Shown here: one piece after another, positions 52,661 through 60,888 of the stretch
How the letters are laid out: every line of letters begins with the position of its first letter
Numbering within the stretch: position 1 is the first letter of the stretch
DNA from: Actinomycetota bacterium
GTDB lineage: Bacteria; Actinomycetota; Actinomycetes; S36-B12; CAIYMF01
Direction of reading: 5' to 3'
NCBI GenBank assembly: GCA_947455705.1
Contig: CANGPO010000002.1
Location: 1 to 63,169, forward strand
Length of the DNA: 63,169 nt
The notes under the pieces: generated by a model
Seen by the model: the letters and a program-made list of their open reading frames with translations, nothing else
The model's database searches: none
Told to the model about the DNA's origin: nothing
Translations under genes and position numbers: made by a program

Positions 52661-54181
52661 ATGGGTTTTCTAGGTCGTTCACCTCGTACCGTTCAGGGCC
52701 GCACCGACAACGTCGTGATCGTAGGTGCCGGACTCGCGGGCCTGTCATGCGCACTTCGGCTGGCAGGGGCCGGTCGACAGGTGACGATTCTGGAACGTGA
52801 GTCTGTACCGGGCGGGCGGGCTGGCCTGATCGACGATGCTGGTTACCGCTTCGATACCGGGCCTACCGTCCTGACGATGCCTGATCTCATTCACGATGCA
52901 TTTAATTCCGTCGGTGAAGATATGAATGACTGGCTCGATCTGATGCCTGTCGAACCGCTCTACCGAGCCTTCTATCCCGATGGATCACAACTTGACGTCC
53001 ACTCGAACGTCGATGCGATGGCCGAAGAGATTTCGCAGGTGATCTCACCGGCAGAGGCCGCCGGATACCGACGCTACGTTGATTTCGTATCGAAGCTGTA
53101 TCGCTATGAAATGCGCGATTTCATCGACACGAACATCGATACGCCGCTGGACCTTCTGACCGAAAACCTAGCGAAACTCGTTGCCATTGGTGGGTTCCGC
53201 AAACTCGCACCGAAGGTTCGCCAGTACCTTAACGACCCTCGAACCGAGCGGCTCTTCAGCTTCCAAGCGATGTACGCGGGCCTGTCCCCACAAGATGCCT
53301 TGGCGATTTACGCGATCATCGCCTACATGGATTCTGTGGCAGGGGTGTACTTCCCCAAGGGCGGCATGCACGCCCTTCCCAAGGCGATGGCCGCTGCAGC
53401 CGAGAAGCATGGCGTTCAGATCCACTACAACTCAGAAGTCACTGACGTCGAGCTCAATGGGCGACGGGCAGTCGCGGTTCGCACAGCAAACGGCGAGCGC
53501 TACGAGGCCGATGCCGTGGTCCTCAACCCTGATCTCCCCGTCGCGTACAGGCAACTTCTCGGTCGCGAACCGTGGAATGTTCGTCGGCTCACGTACTCGC
53601 CTTCGTGTTTTCTACTCCTGGCCGGTTCGTCCGCGACCTACTCCAAGACCGCACACCACAACATCCACTTCGGTAGATCATGGGACGGAGTGTTCCGCGA
53701 ACTGATCGACGATAAACGGCTGATGAGCGACCCCAGCATTCTGGTGACGAATCCGACGTATTCAGATCCAGAGCTAGCTCCAGACGGCAAGCAGATCTAC
53801 TACGTACTTTTCCCAACACCAAATCTCGATGCGGATATCGACTGGAGGGTTACCGGCCCCCGATACCGGGATGAGGTCGTGAAGACCCTCGAGGCGCGCG
53901 GGTACATCGGATTCGGCGATGCCATCGAGGTGGAACACATCACCACACCCCTGGACTGGGCGGCCCGCGGGATGGAACGCGGTGCCCCGTTCGCATCTGC
54001 TCACTCGTTCATTCAGACCGGGCCATTCCGGCCGGCAAACCTATTCGGCGACAACATCGTCTTCACCGGCTCCGGTACCCAACCGGGAGTCGGAGTGCCG
54101 ATGGTTTTGGTTTCAGGTCGTCTAGCCGCCGAACGTATTACTGGCGTCGACCGAACGTACGCACCCACCTACCTCCACTGA
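52661..54181 (+). CDS. crtI: Phytoene desaturase CrtI
   Basis: The 506-residue FAD enzyme desaturates phytoene to lycopene. The N-terminus is VVIVGAGLAGLSCALRLAGAG followed by PGGRAGLIDDAGYRFDTGPTVLTMP. A central AIIAYMDSVAGVYFPKGGMHALPKAM and the C-terminal FTGSGTQPGVGVPMVLVSGRLAAERI complete the bacterial CrtI signature. Length is normal for the family. It lies between crtE and the MptB-like gene. Confidence 0.95.
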   Translation: MGFLGRSPRTVQGRTDNVVIVGAGLAGLSCALRLAGAGRQVTILERESVPGGRAGLIDDAGYRFDTGPTVLTMPDLIHDAFNSVGEDMNDWLDLMPVEPLYRAFYPDGSQLDVHSNVDAMAEEISQVISPAEAAGYRRYVDFVSKLYRYEMRDFIDTNIDTPLDLLTENLAKLVAIGGFRKLAPKVRQYLNDPRTERLFSFQAMYAGLSPQDALAIYAIIAYMDSVAGVYFPKGGMHALPKAMAAAAEKHGVQIHYNSEVTDVELNGRRAVAVRTANGERYEADAVVLNPDLPVAYRQLLGREPWNVRRLTYSPSCFLLLAGSSATYSKTAHHNIHFGRSWDGVFRELIDDKRLMSDPSILVTNPTYSDPELAPDGKQIYYVLFPTPNLDADIDWRVTGPRYRDEVVKTLEARGYIGFGDAIEVEHITTPLDWAARGMERGAPFASAHSFIQTGPFRPANLFGDNIVFTGSGTQPGVGVPMVLVSGRLAAERITGVDRTYAPTYLH

Positions 54182-54256
54182 TCGAATGTGGGTTACCTAG
54201 ACGTGAATCACCGGTTGATCATGGCGTTTTCGGCGTGATCAGAGTCCGAACACTTG

Positions 54257-54262
54257 TATCCT
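54257..54262 (+). promoter_or_regulatory. mptB: TATCCT -10 element, leaderless start of mptB
   Basis: TATCCT-TTCCAC-GTG places transcription start at the GTG at 54269. No Shine-Dalgarno is present. Confidence 0.55.
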
Positions 54263-54268
54263 TTCCAC

Positions 54269-55834
54269 GTGGCTTCCGTTGATCCTGTCGGAGGCGAGTA
54301 CGACGATTCGGATTCCCACCTAGCGTTCACCATTCGGTACGCAGTCCCTGGCTTGATCGCAACGAGTGTGCTTGCACTCGGCGCACTCGGGGTGGGTTGG
54401 CTCCCGATCTACGGACTCGTCGACGTTCCGTTCGTGCACACTCTGCGCACGACGGATATCGGCATGTTTCTGTCACGTGTCTCAGTAATTCTGGGCGGTG
54501 CGCTCCTGCTGCAGGCCTGGCTGGTGGCCGGGGCCGACGTGATGTCCGGTCACATTCGGGACGTACGTCGCCTTTGGACCGTCTTGGCAATCTGGATAGC
54601 CCCGCTGGTACTGGCACCACCGCTGTTTAGTCGCGATGTCTACTCCTATTACGCCCAGGGCAAGCTCGTTCTGAAGGGGGTTGATCCGTACACCAACGGT
54701 GTCGACTCAATCCCCGGTTGGTTTCGAGATGGCGTCGATCCCATGTGGAGCCAAGTTCCCACGCCGTACGGTCCGGCATTCTTAGGAATCTCCCGGGCCA
54801 TCGCACAAGTGATTGCCGATCCGTTCGTCGCGGCTATCGCCTTTCGCTTGGTGGCCATTGCCGGTGTCGCACTGCTGGCCTACTACGTGCCTCGACTCGC
54901 TTTCTTACATGGCATCGATGCGCCCAAGGCTTTGTGGCTAGGGGTCATGAACCCGCTCATCCTGATGAACTTTGTAGCTAGTTCGCATAACGATGCATTA
55001 ATGATGGGGCTGATTGCAGCCGGACTCTGTCTGGCGATGGAAGGCTCCATGATCTACGGCATCGTCCTTGTGACAGCCGGTGCCATGGTGAAGCCCATTG
55101 GTTTGCTGGCACTACCGTTCGTGGGATTGATCTGGGCCGGAGCGCGCAGTAGTCGCAAAGAACGTTTCACCTCATGGGCCAAAACGTTTGGCGTGGCAGG
55201 CTTCACGTTCGTCGCGACCTCAGCCATCGTTGGAGTCAATTTCGGTTGGGTACATGCCCTGACGACACCAGGCAGTGTGCGCACCTGGCTTTCGCCGTCG
55301 ACTGCACTCGGCATGGCATCGGCAAATGTGCTCAATTGGTTTGGCCTGGGCGATCACGTCGAGCTCACGGTGTCTGTCTTTCGCATCCTGTTCGAAATTG
55401 CCGCGATCGTGATCATCGCCCGGCTCATCTTCAAGCCGGATGGCAGAACGGCACTGCGCGGTCTGATTCTGGCATTTGCCGCTGTTGTTGCACTCGGTCC
55501 GGTCATTCAGCCGTGGTACCTGCTGTGGGCACTCCCACTGGCCGCGGCGGCCGGGCTCAGCGCCAAGGAATTGCGCACGGTTCTGGTCTTGATCGCAGGT
55601 TTTACCCTCTACGGACTCTGTGGCTCCAGTGCAACCTCTGACAGCTTGGTTGAACTTTCCGATGGTCTTGCCGCACTTGCCGCGTTCGGTGCAGTCCTAC
55701 TAGCCGTCTCTGTCTCACCCCGGGAACGCGCCCTCTTCTTCGGTGAACCCGCCTCACACGGTTTGATGCCAGAGGATCGACCATCCATAGCGCGTCACGA
55801 CCAACTGATCATCGGCGGCCCGCTGGCTCAGTGA
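54269..55834 (+). CDS. mptB: Polyprenol-phosphomannose-dependent alpha-1,6-mannosyltransferase (MptB-like)
   Basis: The 521-residue GT-C membrane glycosyltransferase has about twelve transmembrane helices. The first large loop holds SRDVYSYYAQGKLVLKGVDPYTNGV, the acidic motif and surrounding residues typical of MptA/MptB. NFVASSHNDALMMGLIAAGL and GAMVKPIGLLALPF follow, and LGPVIQPWYLLWALPLA lies near the C-terminus. Homologues build the mannan core of lipomannan or lipoarabinomannan-type glycolipids outside the membrane. Start chosen at GTG 54269 (leaderless); a TTG at 54254 would add five residues. Its location inside the carotenoid region may be incidental. Confidence 0.85.
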   Translation: MASVDPVGGEYDDSDSHLAFTIRYAVPGLIATSVLALGALGVGWLPIYGLVDVPFVHTLRTTDIGMFLSRVSVILGGALLLQAWLVAGADVMSGHIRDVRRLWTVLAIWIAPLVLAPPLFSRDVYSYYAQGKLVLKGVDPYTNGVDSIPGWFRDGVDPMWSQVPTPYGPAFLGISRAIAQVIADPFVAAIAFRLVAIAGVALLAYYVPRLAFLHGIDAPKALWLGVMNPLILMNFVASSHNDALMMGLIAAGLCLAMEGSMIYGIVLVTAGAMVKPIGLLALPFVGLIWAGARSSRKERFTSWAKTFGVAGFTFVATSAIVGVNFGWVHALTTPGSVRTWLSPSTALGMASANVLNWFGLGDHVELTVSVFRILFEIAAIVIIARLIFKPDGRTALRGLILAFAAVVALGPVIQPWYLLWALPLAAAAGLSAKELRTVLVLIAGFTLYGLCGSSATSDSLVELSDGLAALAAFGAVLLAVSVSPRERALFFGEPASHGLMPEDRPSIARHDQLIIGGPLAQ

Positions 55835-55842
55835 GCCAGCGG
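55820..55842. terminator. Hairpin between mptB and the barstar gene
   Basis: CGCTGGCTCA / TGAGCCAGCG form an almost continuous inverted repeat over the mptB stop codon (55821-55830/55832-55841). It is suitable as a bidirectional stop for the two convergent genes. Confidence 0.65.
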
Positions 55843-55856
55843 CAAACTCGCATTGT

Positions 55857-56288
55857 TTAGAGCTCGGGTACTTCGAGTTCGGAGTTGGGGCCGGGCCCAA
55901 CCAACACAATCCCGCCCTTCACCCCATCTTCCCGCCAGGCATGTGCCGCGGACATGAAGACGTCGAGTGCGACGGCGAAGTCAGCCGGTTCGGCTTCGGC
56001 AAATTCCGCCCACTCCGACCACAGGACGACCACTCCCTCGGTGTCTAGGTCGAGCTCACCGAGACATTCTTCAAGGGCATCCCAGTTCATCCCAAACCAT
56101 TCGGGCAGACCAAACGACACGGCGCATTGCTCGAGAAACGCATCCTTGTCGGCGACCTCCGTGCCATCCAGAGGGATACAGCGCCAGCCAAGAGCGTCTG
56201 CCAACTGTTCTAACTCGTCGACCGTCGCAGCACTTCGGCGGATCCCGCTCAACTTTCGAAGCGCGGAGTTCTGCTTCTTTGCGCTCAT
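55857..56288 (-). CDS. Barstar family ribonuclease inhibitor
   Basis: The 143-residue protein has a barstar fold (about residues 38-135): LDGTEVADKDAFLEQCAVSFGLPEWFGMNWDALEECLGEL is the diagnostic segment, with WFGxNWDAL, and the Asp/Glu-rich helix that blocks the RNase active site. The basic N-terminal extension of about 25 residues is unusual. The ATG overlaps the stop of the RNase gene by 4 bp, the tight coupling expected of an immunity protein. Confidence 0.92.
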   Translation of the reverse strand: MSAKKQNSALRKLSGIRRSAATVDELEQLADALGWRCIPLDGTEVADKDAFLEQCAVSFGLPEWFGMNWDALEECLGELDLDTEGVVVLWSEWAEFAEAEPADFAVALDVFMSAAHAWREDGVKGGIVLVGPGPNSELEVPEL

Positions 56289-56869
56289 GAGCCTGGCCCT
56301 CCTTGAATGACTTCCTGGAAACTCGCATAGTGATCTGAGGTGTAATACCGCTCACCATTGCGACCGCTGATGATGCGGCGGGCCCCACGGTCAGGTGATC
56401 CTGGAGTTATCACCGTGTACTCCTGATACCAGCCGTAATCATGCTTGGGCAGTCGACGCTCACGATTGGTGAACACCACCCCATCTTTGCGATATGGGAA
56501 CGGACCGTTTGATGCAATCAGTACGAGGGTTTTGCGACCCTCCGCCGGAAGCTGAGCGATCGTGATTGTCGGCAAGTTGGACGATGGTAGCGACGGCGCC
56601 AGCGTTGGCCCGGTCTTTGACGGGCTGGGAGCCGGCGTACTCGGCGCCATGCTCGTCGGATCCACACTGGGCGATGGCTCGATTGTTGGCGTTGCTGAAG
56701 CCGCCACCTGACTCGACGTTGGGAAAACCGATGCTGGAATGCTCGCAGCGTCCGTTGCACCTCGGCCGCAGCCAGCCAGAGCCAGCGCTACGGCCATGAC
56801 GATGGCCGCGATAGTCGCACCCTCGAACCCGAATCGGCGCACCTTATGACCGCCTGCGTGATCAACCAC
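56285..56869 (-). CDS. Secreted lipoprotein guanyl-specific ribonuclease (barnase / RNase Sa type)
   Basis: This 194-residue protein has a hydrophobic signal (about residues 16-33) ending in ALALAGC, a lipobox, so it is probably a lipoprotein. A Thr/Ser/Pro-rich linker follows (about 40-95). The microbial RNase domain contains the catalytic set in YQEYTVITPG (Glu), RGARRIISG (Arg) and YYTSDHYASFQEV (His), closely resembling RNase Sa. GTG start at 56869. It is encoded just before its barstar and divergent from crtB by 58 bp. Roles could be competition with neighbouring cells or nucleotide scavenging; targeting is inferred. Confidence 0.92.
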   Translation of the reverse strand: MVDHAGGHKVRRFGFEGATIAAIVMAVALALAGCGRGATDAASIPASVFPTSSQVAASATPTIEPSPSVDPTSMAPSTPAPSPSKTGPTLAPSLPSSNLPTITIAQLPAEGRKTLVLIASNGPFPYRKDGVVFTNRERRLPKHDYGWYQEYTVITPGSPDRGARRIISGRNGERYYTSDHYASFQEVIQGGPGS

Positions 56870-56927
56870 GAACGTATCGTCGCACGGCGGCGGCGCAACC
56901 TCCCGCCGTCAATGCAAAGATTTACCC

Positions 56928-57881
56928 ATGAGCGCACATGAATTGGATTTAGCCGGGGTTACAGACCCGGCTATGCGTGCATCATACGAGCGGTGCCGGC
57001 AACTCAATGCCGATCATGGGAAGACGTACTATCTGGCCACTCTGCTGCTCCCAGCCGCGAAACGCCCCTATGTTCATGCCCTCTACGGATTTGCTCGCTA
57101 CGCAGATGAAATCGTCGACGATCTCGCCTCCACGCTCACCGACGAGCAAAAGGCACAGTGGCTGGATTCGTGGGCTGACAAGTTCTTCGCCGATCTCAAG
57201 CTCGGACGCAGCGATGATCCGGTATGCATGGCCGTTGTTGACACGGTGTTGCGATGGAACATTCCGATCAGCTACTTCGAAGCATTCATCCACTCGATGA
57301 AGATGGACCTCACGGTCACGCAGTATCAAACCTACGATGATCTCTACGAATACGTGTACGGATCGGCTGCCGTCATCGGGTTGCAGATGGTGCCCATCCT
57401 CGAGCCCACAGATCACGAGGCTTTCGAACGGGCCAAGGATCTCGGAGTCGCTTTCCAACTGGCGAACTTCGTACGCGATGTCGGCGAAGATCTCGACCGC
57501 GGCCGGGTTTATCTTCCGTTGGACGACCTGTCGAAGTTCAACGTCACTCGTGCCGATCTCGAAAAGAGAGTCCTCACACCAGATATTCGGGCCGCACTCG
57601 AGTTTCAAATAGCGCGAGTGCGCCAAGTTGAAGAGCAATCACGGCCCGGGATCGCGATGCTGCATCCGTCATCGCAACCATGTGTCGAGGCGGCGAGAAT
57701 CCTCTACTGCGGGATCGTGGACGCCGTGGAAGATATTAATTATCAGGTGTTTACCAAACGAGCGAGTGTCTCCCAACCACGGCGGATGGCCGTGGCACTA
57801 CCCGCGTTAGGAAAGGCGATCATCGCGCGCAAGCGCTACGGCGCCGGCCATGCGCACGGACTATTTCCCACTGGTTCCTGA
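56928..57881 (+). CDS. crtB: Phytoene synthase CrtB
   Basis: The 317-residue enzyme condenses two GGPP to phytoene. The substrate-Mg Asp motifs are YADEIVDDL (about residues 58-66) and NFVRDVGEDLDRGRVYLP (about 182-199). The first segment HGKTYYLATLLLP is also typical. Its last 21 bp overlap the 3' end of the convergent crtYd gene. Confidence 0.95.
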   Translation: MSAHELDLAGVTDPAMRASYERCRQLNADHGKTYYLATLLLPAAKRPYVHALYGFARYADEIVDDLASTLTDEQKAQWLDSWADKFFADLKLGRSDDPVCMAVVDTVLRWNIPISYFEAFIHSMKMDLTVTQYQTYDDLYEYVYGSAAVIGLQMVPILEPTDHEAFERAKDLGVAFQLANFVRDVGEDLDRGRVYLPLDDLSKFNVTRADLEKRVLTPDIRAALEFQIARVRQVEEQSRPGIAMLHPSSQPCVEAARILYCGIVDAVEDINYQVFTKRASVSQPRRMAVALPALGKAIIARKRYGAGHAHGLFPTGS

Positions 57882-58280
57882 TCGAGGATCATCCGCTGAA
57901 CCCGAATAGGTGATTCGAGGGGGTCCCGAGTACGGGGTCCGCTGAACACCTCTGCGCCCCCAGAAAACCCACAGCGATAACGCTAAGACGACCAGGGCAA
58001 ATCCGAACAGTAAGTCTTCCACCGGCGCGTAGGCGATCCGTCCATCCCCCATGAACGGCGGCGGCGAGGACGTAGGCGTCGATGAGCCAATGATGGCGTC
58101 TGCGTCATAACGCACAATGCGAAGCCCAGTCAGAACGCCGTTCGTCACCAGTTGGAAGAACACGATGATCGCGTAGGCGACCCAGAACGCCTTGCGACGC
58201 AAAAGTGCCGTGCGCAAAACAACGAGATCCACCAGCCCGGCAACGCCAACGCCGAGGACGGCCATGAGTGTGTACGTCAC
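57861..58280 (-). CDS. crtYd: Lycopene cyclase subunit CrtYd
   Basis: The 139-residue membrane protein has three hydrophobic segments. The lycopene-cyclase-domain hallmark APVEDLLFGFALVVLALSLWVFW is at about residues 83-105, with LRIVRYDADAIIG before it. It forms a heterodimeric cyclase with CrtYc. The start overlaps the crtYc stop by 4 bp. Whether the product is beta- or epsilon-cyclic, mono- or bicyclic cannot be read directly. Confidence 0.9.
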   Translation of the reverse strand: MTYTLMAVLGVGVAGLVDLVVLRTALLRRKAFWVAYAIIVFFQLVTNGVLTGLRIVRYDADAIIGSSTPTSSPPPFMGDGRIAYAPVEDLLFGFALVVLALSLWVFWGRRGVQRTPYSGPPRITYSGSADDPRSGTSGK

Positions 58281-58645
58281 TGCTCCCCCACCCGCCGACC
58301 ATCGACGATCTCGCCGACCGGTTCGTCACCAATCGGCCAACGCTTGACAGCGCGCACCGCTTCGAGAGTGAGGATGGCCGCGATCGGTACCACGATGAAG
58401 AACAGCACCTCGTCCAGCGGCAGACCACCAGGGAACAGCACACCCGTGACATGGGCCCAGTCGAACGTCCAGTGGTTGCGCGCAATCGCGTAGAGGTCCC
58501 ACGCACTGAATACCAGGACGACCGGGACTAGGCTCAGTAATAGCCGGCGCCATTTTGAAAAGACCCTGGTCCGTAGTGCAAGCTCCAACCAGCCGGATCC
58601 CATCAGGATGAACCCAAGCACTGCCACATACGCCAGGTGACTCAC
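58277..58645 (-). CDS. crtYc: Lycopene cyclase subunit CrtYc
   Basis: The 122-residue membrane protein begins MSHLAYVAVLGFILMGSGWLEL and has WDLYAIARNHWTFDWAHVTGV followed by GLPLDEVLFFIVVP, the lycopene cyclase domain motif. Start at GTG 58645 (AGGTG 8 nt upstream), which matches the family N-terminus; the frame is open upstream to 58696. Divergent from pknB across about 200 bp. Confidence 0.9.
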   Translation of the reverse strand: MSHLAYVAVLGFILMGSGWLELALRTRVFSKWRRLLLSLVPVVLVFSAWDLYAIARNHWTFDWAHVTGVLFPGGLPLDEVLFFIVVPIAAILTLEAVRAVKRWPIGDEPVGEIVDGRRVGEQ

Positions 58646-58833
58646 AACCAGGCACCTGCGCACATGATGGATAACCGGAAAGGTCGGGGCACACACCCAT
58701 CCTGCCGTGCGAGCGCGCTGGCCGCAGCCGCGGCTCGCAGGCCAGTCCCCTGGGGTGTCGAGCCAGCCAGATCACCGTCACATCACAATCGGACAAATCG
58801 GCGCGCCAGACCGGTCATTGCGCGTGGCGTACG

Positions 58834-58839
58834 TAGACT
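58834..58839 (+). promoter_or_regulatory. pknB: TAGACT -10 element before pknB
   Basis: TAGACT is 8 nt before the GTG at 58848 and only 2 nt before an in-frame ATG at 58842. The geometry favours a leaderless GTG start. Confidence 0.5.
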
Positions 58840-58847
58840 CAATGATT

Positions 58848-60728
58848 GTGGAGTCGTCTGCCAGAACCAAGATCGCTGACCCGCTCGTCGGGCGGGTTCT
58901 CGACGGCCGCTACCGGATCGAAGACCGCATCGCTCGCGGTGGAATGGCAACGGTCTACTCGGCCACCGATCTGCGCCTCGACCGCTTCGTGGCAATCAAG
59001 GTCATGCACGCCTCGCTCGCCGAGGACAGTGCGTTCGTCTCACGATTCGTGCGCGAAGCAAAGTCAGCCGCTCGGCTGAGCGATCCACATGTCGTGGCTG
59101 TTTACGATCAGGGTGAAGATAACGGCCTGATCTACCTGGTCATGGAGTACGTACCAGGGCGCACCGTACGCGATGTCTTGCGCGAATTTGGCCGGCTAAG
59201 CCCTGAGCAAGCTCTCACCATCTTAGACCCCGTTCTTCAAGCCCTCGACGCGGCACATGCGGCGGGCTTCGTTCATCGCGATGTAAAGCCCGAGAATGTT
59301 CTGCTCACTGACGATGGCAGAGTGAAAGTGGCTGATTTCGGGCTTGCTCGCGCGATCAGCGCTGGGAACGCAACGGCCGCGACTCAGGGTTTGCTCATCG
59401 GAACGGTGGCCTACTTGTCCCCAGAGCAGGTTCAGCGCGGGATCGCTGATGCCCGCAGCGATGTTTATGGTGCAGGAATCCTGCTCTACGAAATGATCAC
59501 TGGCGCAGTTCCATTCGCCGGCGAAACACCCCTGGCAGTTGCCTATCAGCACGTCAATGCTGTTGTGCCGATGCCATCAAGCGTGCGGCCCGGCATCCCC
59601 AGCGAGGTTGACGCGCTCGTTGCACGCGCCACCGAACGCGATCCGGATCGTCGCTACTCAAGTGCGGGCAACTTTTTGGCGGATCTGCGACGTATTCGCG
59701 CCGAACTTCCAGCACCTCGGCCATTCGGGGTAGGCGATGCAAACGCGTCAACCTTGATTGTTCCGTTGGCTGGGATGCAGACCGGTCCGGTCCTGCACAA
59801 CTCACTCGACGCTCCACCAACGTTCGTCGCAGCACCTCGCAAAAAGCGTAGGGGCCTGATCACATTCGTGATCTTCCTCCTGATTGCTGCCATGGTGGCT
59901 GGCGCAGCGTGGTTCCTGGGTATCGGCAAGAAGGTTGCCGTGCCCTCGGTCGATGGTTTGACGGTGGCCGCTGCGCAAGCCAAACTCAAGCCCCTCAATC
60001 TCAGCCTGTCCATCGGCGGTCAGCAATTCAGCGAGACGATTCCCAATGGTCACATCATCTCAACGAATCCCGAGGCCGGTGTAGATGTGCGCGATGGGTC
60101 GTCGATCGCGGCCATCGTGTCCAAAGGCCTTGAACGGTATGCGATTCCTCAGGTGGCGGGAATGTCCGTCGCAGACGCAACCGCAGCCATCACAGACAGT
60201 TCACTCACGGTCGGCGGCCAGAGCACTGCCTATGACGAAAAGATCGTCAAGGGAAAGGTCATCGGCACCAACCCACCAGCCAACGAAAAACTTAAGCGCG
60301 ATCAGCAGGTAACGCTCATCGTGTCTAAGGGGCCTGCTCCGGTACCGGTACCCAACCTCGTTGGCCGATCACTTTCTAGCGCCGAGAAGGTTCTCACCAC
60401 CGCCGGTCTCGAATACTCCGTTTCTCGCGCTTACAGCAAGAGCGTTCCCACCGGCCACGTCATCTCAACTGATCCCAAGGCAGGTCAGAAGGTCAATAAG
60501 GGTGCGTCGGTTTCGCTGGTCGTCAGCAAGGGCCCACCGTTGATCACGGTGCCAGATCTGTATAAGACCGCCGAGGCAGATGCACGGTCAACACTTCAGG
60601 GCCTGGGCTTCAAGGTAAAGGTCACCTATCCGCTTGGAATTGCTCCGTTCGGTCGCGTGGTGCGTCAATCCGAGCCGGTGGGTACCGAATTGCCATGGGG
60701 ATCGACGATCAGCATCGACGTCGTCTAA
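58848..60728 (+). CDS. pknB: Serine/threonine protein kinase with four PASTA domains
   Basis: The 626-residue receptor kinase has a kinase domain (about residues 15-275) with GRYRIEDRIARGGMATVY (P-loop), AIKVM (Lys), HRDVKPENVLL (catalytic loop), VADFGLA and SPEQ. A juxtamembrane basic stretch precedes one transmembrane helix (about 350-368, ITFVIFLLIAAMVAGAAWFLG). Four extracellular PASTA repeats start at VPSVDGLT, IPQVAGMS, VPNLVGRS and VPDLYKTA. PknB-type kinases bind muropeptides/lipid II and regulate growth and division. The start codon is GTG 58848 or ATG 58842. Its TAA overlaps the promoter of the aroF leader. Confidence 0.95.
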   Translation: MESSARTKIADPLVGRVLDGRYRIEDRIARGGMATVYSATDLRLDRFVAIKVMHASLAEDSAFVSRFVREAKSAARLSDPHVVAVYDQGEDNGLIYLVMEYVPGRTVRDVLREFGRLSPEQALTILDPVLQALDAAHAAGFVHRDVKPENVLLTDDGRVKVADFGLARAISAGNATAATQGLLIGTVAYLSPEQVQRGIADARSDVYGAGILLYEMITGAVPFAGETPLAVAYQHVNAVVPMPSSVRPGIPSEVDALVARATERDPDRRYSSAGNFLADLRRIRAELPAPRPFGVGDANASTLIVPLAGMQTGPVLHNSLDAPPTFVAAPRKKRRGLITFVIFLLIAAMVAGAAWFLGIGKKVAVPSVDGLTVAAAQAKLKPLNLSLSIGGQQFSETIPNGHIISTNPEAGVDVRDGSSIAAIVSKGLERYAIPQVAGMSVADATAAITDSSLTVGGQSTAYDEKIVKGKVIGTNPPANEKLKRDQQVTLIVSKGPAPVPVPNLVGRSLSSAEKVLTTAGLEYSVSRAYSKSVPTGHVISTDPKAGQKVNKGASVSLVVSKGPPLITVPDLYKTAEADARSTLQGLGFKVKVTYPLGIAPFGRVVRQSEPVGTELPWGSTISIDVV

Positions 60729-60738
60729 CATCGTGGGT

Positions 60739-60795
60739 ATGCGTCCGAACTATTTTTATGGCTACCAACCCGGGGTTTCCGGGTGGGCGGTCTAG
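60739..60795 (+). CDS. Aromatic-rich leader peptide of the DAHP synthase gene
   Basis: The 18-codon ORF encodes MRPNYFYGYQPGVSGWAV: three Tyr and one Phe in five codons (60751-60765) and one Trp (60784-60786). A TAACAT -10 lies 7 nt upstream, so it is probably leaderless. It precedes a terminator/antiterminator pair, the arrangement of a transcription attenuator. Confidence 0.85.
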   Translation: MRPNYFYGYQPGVSGWAV

Positions 60796-60843
60796 TCGTA
60801 CGCGCCCACTCCACAAGCCCCGTGCCAATGGCCGGGGCTTTTT
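60771..60843 (+). promoter_or_regulatory. Attenuator with alternative antiterminator upstream of the DAHP synthase gene
   Basis: Terminator: AAGCCCCG (60815-60822) pairs with CGGGGCTT (60833-60840), with TTTTT immediately after. Antiterminator: CGGGGTTT (60771-60778), inside the leader ORF, can pair with the same AAGCCCCG (one G-U). A ribosome stalled at the Tyr/Phe codons leaves 60771-60778 free and favours read-through. One that moves on to the stop at 60793 covers it and lets the terminator form. GGTGGGCG / CGCCCACT (60782-60809 region) forms a further alternative stem. Confidence 0.82.
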
Positions 60844-60888
60844 GCTTGCGGCACGGCGGCAATCCTTCCCACTGAAAGAAGATCAACC

